From Diaporthe sp. PMI_573 (lineage: Eukaryota; Ascomycota; Sordariomycetes; Diaporthales; Diaporthaceae): 64,000 nucleotides of DNA. Both the position numbers and the translations under genes were made by a program. The notes beneath the pieces were generated by a model, which was not told the origin of the DNA, did no database searches, and saw nothing but the letters and a program-made list of their open reading frames with translations. The DNA lies in assembly GCA_021399435.1 (NCBI GenBank), contig JAJTUP010000001.1, positions 2,790,001 through 2,854,000 on the forward strand, read 5' to 3'. Shown piece after piece: positions 57,906 to 64,000 of the stretch; the first letter of the stretch is position 1, and every line of letters starts with the position of its first letter.

Positions 57906-60900
57906 GATGTTCTGTTTCTGTTTCTGTTGCTGTTCGCAAAGACAGGTTGATAAGGTGATGTATAGTCTGAGATTAGGTGCCCAGGAGTTGCGAAAGTGGG
58001 CAGGGAAAGGGACTGAGGGGTTCGGATTTGGCGAGCGATCAGCGATCGGGGTTATAAGAAGCAGGACCGTCACGTCAGTCACACGGGCGGCCGACTGGAA
58101 GCAGCCGAGATTGCGGCATGATGAGTGAATGCGAATTGCGCCGCCCCCTCCCAGCGCGGCCATTCAAGGGCCGCCCCTCGGGAGGCAAGGTTCACCTTTC
58201 AGCTGAAGAGCACGTAAGGCCAAACCGACCAACCAACCTTGGAATCCTCTGCCCTTTTTACCAGTCACAGTGCGGGACAGCCGGCCTGATCCAAGGCCTC
58301 CAACTCCGCCTCCGCCTCCCCGCCTGGCCACCTGCTTGCGGTCGTCATGTCTTGGGCTGAGCTGAGCTGGCTAGACGTGTGGCTTCATGATCATAGGTTG
58401 GATCTGAAGGATTGTGCCGTCAGTGTCGCAAGTGATGTCAGCAACTGACAACGGCGAGTATTGGCTTGGACGCGACCCTGACCCGGGAGGGCGGAGGGGG
58501 GTCCAATTCGTCACTGGCACCCACTTAAGCCACTGTAGGTACTTAGTGCATGCAGGTCAGCCTCCCAAGGTCCAAGGGTCCCCTCCCCCACTTCCTGGGG
58601 AGGCAAGGAGGGTCGCCTGCAGGCCTCGGGTTATAGTGGTTCGCCAACACTTTTGTTTCACGTCCCGCATCTGTTTATACTCTGGCTACAACAAGCACGC
58701 TCCTGCGTTATTTCCGATGTGCTGCAGCTCCATTGTCTGTAACACACCGGCACTCTTTTATTCGAGTCAGTACTCAATCTCCTCCCGCGTCTGTCTCTCC
58801 GCCTGGAACGCCCCCCGGGCCCATGTCACAACCACTCTGGCCCCCAGGGTTGGCTTCAACCGAGAAAGGGAGAGGCATCGTGATTCCAGTGCTACGCGAG
58901 CGAGCGGCGAGCGCCACTCAGCGCTGTCGCTTCGGCGTTGAAACGGCTCGCAGGACCCCATTCCATGACCGAGTGCGAGTTTGGTGCGAGGGCTTCTGAT
59001 TGATCACTTGGAGGACGATCAACAAGTCGCCATGAACAGGCTTCCGACGCCCTCGCACGCGCAGTGTAACCAGGTCGCCGCCATCGACCCAAACCAGGCC
59101 GCTTGATGGGCCACGCTAGACTCACTCAAGAAGCGACAGGAAAGATTGAGTCCCTTAAAACACCCGCCTGCACGTCATTACCTGTCCACGTGCTTTGTGC
59201 ATCGTGTTGTACGAGCGATATATCCACAACGTCCCTCCCTCGCGTCCATACACAGTAGTCCAGGCCTACTCCGCAGCAGCAGCACACGGCAAGAATTGTA
59301 GCGTAGCACCCACACGCCAGACAATCGTCTCCACCACAGTGGGTTTACCTGTACCATGGAACCGGGAACACAATAGAGACCAGTCCTCCCTCTCTTGAAA
59401 CATGAAGAGCTTTCGCTGTCCTCCGCCTCTCGAGACCCGAATGCTGACAGCTCGTGTTCCCCGAATTTTGTCTCTGCGAAACGCCTGGCCGGGTTCTGGC
59501 CTCGAGCCGCATTCCCAAGGATTGGCCTGAGTACGAATAGGTGTGATGGCGCCCTGCCTATCTGAACCAGCCGTGAGTGGCCTGAGCTAGTGGCGCAGAG
59601 GGACGGCCCGAGAGCTTTGGGTGAACAGTATAACCTGCCCTGTCAAGCTATCTCTGCCTACGTGCGCTAGATGAAGGGAGGAATGGGACGACCCGGCGAT
59701 CCTCGACCCAAAATCCTGTTTCGGCTCGGCGCTCAGCGTCAATGCTACGGCCGTTGCGACATGGCACAGGCACAGGCACAGGCACAGGCAACTGCACATG
59801 CCGGCCCTTTGCACGCGTCGGTTGGCATTGCCCGCCTTCGTTGACGAAACCAGGCACTGGCACTCACCGGTCAAGTCACCTATGGGTCTCTCACACCATC
59901 ATGAGCCACCATGGCCTCCAAAAGTACCTGCCTCCATTCCCTGCCTCCTGCATGACAAAATCACAGATATGCAGAGGTTGCAACGGGCCCGCCAAATCGG
60001 GTATTCGCCCTCTACCTCCAAACCTTACTTGGCACAAGGTTCACCGCTATTCATCTCGATGCCACCGTAGGATCTGATTAACAGCCCTCGTTGCGTACAA
60101 GTGCAATATCGTATTGGACTTTTTTTTTGACGAGCGCAGGACCATTGGACCCGCCTGCCGATCTGCAATGCTGGTCCATCCAAAAGAGGGAATGTCGAGG
60201 ACCCTGAACAGCGCGCGCACCTCTGCGTCCAGAAGGCAAAAGCAAAAAGACCGCCGGTGCCACCCAGTGATAGTGGTTGCCTCTGCCGTGCCAGTTAGCT
60301 GTATGCGCGTTGAGCACAGGCAAGATTTCCCGAGCATGGGTCGCCCCGTTGAACTTCTTCAGCCCACAGCCATTGTCTTGGATGTATGGTGTCAGCTACT
60401 ACGCGTCGTCAGCAGCTGTGAATCCCGAATATCTGGCCATGCTGCCGAGGGTGACCGTGGAGTCGTTCGGATTCCGCCTATACTCATCTCTGCCGTGCCA
60501 AGTTCTTCTAGGCAAACAGAGCCGCCCGCCGGCCTCTCTTTTCCCCTCGCGGAGCAGCGCGTAGCTTCTCGCCTTGCCAGCCCGTGCCACAGGCTGCCCG
60601 CGCCCCTCGAGATGGGACCCGCGTACCGTGCTGTTGGGGCAGAGAGCCGCGGATACGTGCGTTTCAGGCTGTCCCATGTCGTACCGTGGTCTGCAGAATG
60701 TGGAAATTTGCCGTCCTGCACTGGTCACCTGCGCCATCAGTGACACCCACACTGCCAGGTGCAAAATGTTGGATCGGATCAAGGGCCCAAGCTCAGTCGA
60801 CGACAGGGGTCGCAATCCCTGATATATGTGAGAACATTTCCCTTGTCGAACAGCCTTGTGCCTTCGATAGACCGCAACGTTCCCCCTAGAGGCTTCGTTA

Positions 60901-62759
60901 CTCCGGCGTGGCTAGTATCGTCGTATCGTCCGCTTCCTGTCGTTTCACCATCTCTCCCCACCTATATCAGTCAGTATACCGTGGGCCCACCATGCACAAG
61001 TATGTCGTGACTGATCACAGCTCAGCCAGGCACAGGCCCGCCGCAGAAGAGATCCACCCTGGAGACAGCCCACCGCAACACAATGAGCGACAAGTGGTGT
61101 GATCACCACGCCCTGGGTTGTCCATATAGAACAACATCCGGTGTAAACCTATGCGATCTGTGCAAGGCGAACAAGTGTCCTCATCCGACAGTGACATAGG
61201 GAAGGCGGCGACCGGTTGCGTTTGTCGGCCTCGAACCACAGCGTAAATGACCGGAACACTGGAGGCATCCGCTCACGTCCGACTCGCCGACCGATCGACC
61301 AGCCGCTCGCTGAAAGAGATGTGTGGCAACTGGGCCTGAATGTGGATTGGGTTATCTCGCACACTGAAGAAGGAAGGAGAGCTGCCTCTCATGGGCTTTT
61401 GAAACAAGCACTGCCAAAGGTATGTGTATTAGGGGATCGACAACTCGAACGTCCTGGAATTATCGAAGGAGGAGGAGGGGTCTATTAAACAAGTGATGCC
61501 CTTGGGGACTCTAAGCCAGAAGGGGGGGCGGGCGGGTGAATTGTACTTGATATGGTATCATTTCCAGGAGGAGAATTATGGCTTCCTGGTCTTCACCCAG
61601 AACATCGCTCCGATATGGGACGGCACTGGCCAGATATTTGCAACTTTCATTGATGAAGGATAAACGAGGGAACGAGTTGATCAATGTGATTCAAGTATGG
61701 AGCTATTCGTATCTGGTGTTCGGGACAGCAGGGTGCGAGACAGCGAGTCTCTGTCTGGGGCAGACAGATTTATAGATGGACGGAGGACAGCAAGGCAATA
61801 ACAAGAATTGGCCAGTCTTATCATCAGTTGAGAGCGGATCAGTTGTGTTGGGGAGTAGCTACCGTTTGTTCCAAAGAAGCAGGAGCGACCAGACTTGGAT
61901 ACTGTCACAGCACAGTAATGACGTTGTGCCTTCTTACACAACCCGATATGTCGCATCGAGCCAGCCTACAGTAATTGCCGAATGGATCTCAGATGCTTCT
62001 GTGAGCAAGGAGGTCCCTGTTCGCCATTCTGACCCGCCAGCCTTCGACGCAACCGAGCACCCTGAGACGCAGCAGATATATCAGATCCCCAGCGAGCTCC
62101 CGATTGAGGTGGACACGGATACTTGGCCAGAGGTGAACTAGCTTTTTAAGACATGCCCGAAGCACGGGGAGGAGGAGCAACAGCGCGTGAGTGGGCAAGA
62201 CCCAGACAGTTTCTGTAGCAGATCATCATTTCGTGTCGATTGCAGTTATCTTCCATCCCGCAGTTGGGGAATGGTACTAAACTATGCAACATGAATCCCA
62301 TGAACTACTTGCCGCCGTCGTATATCTCCGTAACGAATTCTTCCCCCCTCCGGGTGATGAGGTAACTCGGGACCAAAGACTTTTCTCTTTTCCAGCGTTC
62401 TATGGCAAGTGATAGTCCAATTTACGACCAAGAAAAGGGTAGGATCGTGCCAGCCCAGTAGCCAGCTGATGATGAATCCAACAAGAAGGATAGATGGGAA
62501 GAAACAAATATAAAAGAGGCAAAGAAAAAGATGCATCGTGGTATCACAAGTCTTGTCGTTCCTCTCCTCCTCCCCGCCCGACCAAGAAAACATCCAATCG
62601 TCTCGTCCCCTTGAGAATTGAAAACGCTTTATCATTGACCCCATGGCAGACGTGAAGGCCGAAGCGAAGGATTAAGTCGATGCCTGAACATGGTTCGGCT
62701 GGCTAGCTAACTAGCCCCCCCCCAACGTGATTTGATAGAAGAACCCATCAGCGATGTCC
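57906..62759. other. Long gene-poor region
   Basis: 4.9 kb without a supported gene, the longest empty stretch. It includes the promoter of the glycine-zipper gene (TTATAA near 58049) and a GGCACA tandem at 59763-59790. Frames of 100-210 codons (for example 60114-60743) lack domains, introns in order or consistent fungal codon use. Non-coding RNAs cannot be excluded. Confidence 0.45.
59763..59790. repeat. GGCACA hexanucleotide tandem
   Basis: Four full GGCACA copies plus GGCA in an otherwise unassigned region. Confidence 0.85.
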
Positions 62760-63182
62760 TCAGATGAACATGGCGACGGCTCCCAGGGCGCCCAGGAACA
62801 GGCCACCCTGCAGGGTCTGCGCGCCCGCGGCGGCGGCGGAGCTGGAGGAGCTCGCGGCAGCCGAGCCGGTGGCGCTCCCGGTCTCGTCGGACGACTCGGT
62901 GGCGGTGGCAGAGGCCCTGGTGGAGGTGTGCATGACGCCCGTTCCGGAGGGGTATGGGTTGGTCGAGTTGCCCAGGGGGAAGTAGGTGGACGTGGTCGGG
63001 GTGGCGACAGGGGACTCGGTCGTGCTGTTCACGGCGGACGAGATGGAGCTGGCGGTGGCCGAGACCTTGGTGAGGGTCACGCTCTTGGTCAGGGAGGTGG
63101 TCATGACGGTGGTTGAGTCCTGCGCCGAGACGACTGAGGCGCCGGCGGCCAGGACGGTCAGGAGGATGTTTGAGATCTGCAT
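62760..63182 (-). CDS. GPI-anchored Ser/Thr-rich cell-wall protein
   Basis: Single exon of 140 aa from ATG 63182 (MQISNILLTVLA); the open frame upstream belongs to the leader. A signal peptide spans about 1-20 (ending VVSA, next QDS). The mature part is very rich in Ser, Thr and Ala with NST sequons (SAVNSTTES, LGNSTNPY), suited to heavy O-mannosylation. The C-terminus ends in a hydrophobic tail (LFLGALGAVAMFI) preceded by small residues AAAAGAQ, a GPI attachment signal. No catalytic domain is present. It is expected in the plasma membrane or wall. Such short proteins are common and evolve fast; function unknown. Confidence 0.86.
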   Translation of the reverse strand: MQISNILLTVLAAGASVVSAQDSTTVMTTSLTKSVTLTKVSATASSISSAVNSTTESPVATPTTSTYFPLGNSTNPYPSGTGVMHTSTRASATATESSDETGSATGSAAASSSSSAAAAGAQTLQGGLFLGALGAVAMFI

Positions 63183-64000
63183 CTTGAAGAGAGGGTATGT
63201 GGGTTGTGATGTGCGGTTGCTTGTGGATGATCTGATGTGTTGTTTATCGACAAACTTTTGCGATCTTGAGTCGAATGAGAGATGTGGTGGTCTTTGTCGT
63301 CGTGCGTATCTGAAGCGTCCGTCGAATCGTGGGTTGTAATAGCGAATGTAAGGCTGCGCGAAGCAAGCTGAGCGAGCGAGTGTATTTGAGAGTGCTGGCT
63401 GGGGAAAGGAAGAACAAGGACGTGCGGCCGAGGCAAGGAAGGCGACGAGGTTGATATTGCGGCCGCGTGGGATGGGGGGGGCAGGGGTCATTTGTGGATG
63501 GGCAGGGACGGGGGAGGGTGCGCCTCCTTTTCCTACGTCGTCTGCATCCTGTCAGGCTGTGTGTGGACACAGGTACGGCAACAGCCACGGAGGTGAGCCG
63601 GCCCATCGCAGGAGGAAGCAGCGCAATTTCATCCGAGCGGGTTGACGTTGTCAGGCAAGTGGGACTCGAGATGCTCTGACCAATGCCGGCCCAGTGTTGG
63701 GAGATCCACTACCTTATTGGGAGGAGGGCATCGTGGTACTGACGATGGGTCCTGGGTTGTCCATGCAGCATGGCCCCATCTTTTTCAGGAACAAAACACC
63801 ATCATTGGCTGATGATATACAGATCTGCAAGGCTTGAGGGTACAGACGACAAGGGTCTGACGCCAGGAGGCATGGCGAAAAGTCAGACCCCCAAAACGCC
63901 GACATTGACTCGAACAATGCGCCATATTAAATGCCAAATGGCCGCCCCTGGAGTTGGTGAGAGTTTGGAAACATGCGTCTGGGGAGTCCAGAGCGTGTCA
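63183..64000. other. Right-edge region upstream of GPI-protein gene
   Basis: Promoter and leader of the GPI protein on the left. No other gene can be supported up to the window edge. Confidence 0.45.

Noticed and set aside
60114..60743. 209-codon plus-strand frame in the long empty region
   Set aside because: Cys/Arg/Ser-rich random-looking composition, several equally long overlapping frames, no domain.
62282..62644. Minus-strand frame with a strong hydrophobic stretch
   Set aside because: The hydrophobic run is from T-rich sequence 3' of the GPI-protein gene; no homologous pattern or introns.

Overview
The window is nuclear DNA of a filamentous ascomycete (Pezizomycotina, most like a Sordariomycete). 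The evidence is many short introns (about 50-90 nt, GT...AG, CTAAC-like branch points, a few longer), typical fungal families (HET, 2EXR, HsbA, AA11-type LPMO, Fung_rhodopsin, siderophore MFS), and low gene density: about 20 protein genes plus one tRNA in 64 kb. All gene models were built by hand from reading frames and splice signals; none was checked by database search. The species cannot be named from the sequence.

Layout. 1-24 kb is the conserved, gene-rich part. It holds an Acl4-like TPR chaperone (-), tRNA-Glu(CTC) (-), a three-exon synaptojanin-type SAC1/5-phosphatase (-), the U1 snRNP factor Prp39 (+), mitochondrial cytochrome c peroxidase (+), a fungal rhodopsin-like membrane protein (-), a BAHD-type acyltransferase (+), the F1-ATPase assembly factor Atp11 (+) and a 4-coumarate-CoA-ligase-like acyl-CoA synthetase (-). 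24-40 kb is accessory. It holds a small secreted protein (+), a broken membrane-protein gene (-), a HET-domain gene with three +1 frameshifts (+), a siderophore-iron transporter (-) with an upstream GATA-type iron-regulator motif, class III alcohol/formaldehyde dehydrogenase (-), a 2EXR-domain pseudogene with four in-frame stops (+), and a Ras-like protein lacking key GTP-binding residues (+). 40-48 kb holds a vWA protein (+), a 73-aa hydrophobic micro-protein (+), a secreted AA11-like LPMO (-), a beta-carbonic anhydrase (-) and a spliced six-cysteine secreted protein (-). 48-64 kb is gene-poor, with AT-rich stretches, and holds an HsbA-type wall protein (-), a glycine-zipper protein (-), a GPI-anchored Ser/Thr-rich wall protein (-) and one speculative Cys-rich ORF (+).

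No operon-like or clear biosynthetic cluster exists; most genes look independent. The common threads are a surface/secreted set (LPMO, HsbA, GPI protein, small secreted proteins, siderophore uptake) and a recognition-gene stretch at 27-38.5 kb where HET, membrane-protein and 2EXR genes are decaying while neighbouring metabolic genes stay intact. I found no convincing previously undescribed multi-gene system. The best leads are the hidden six-Cys secreted gene, the pseudo-GTPase, the contrast between homopolymer-indel and C-to-T decay in adjacent recognition genes, and the iron-regulator site.
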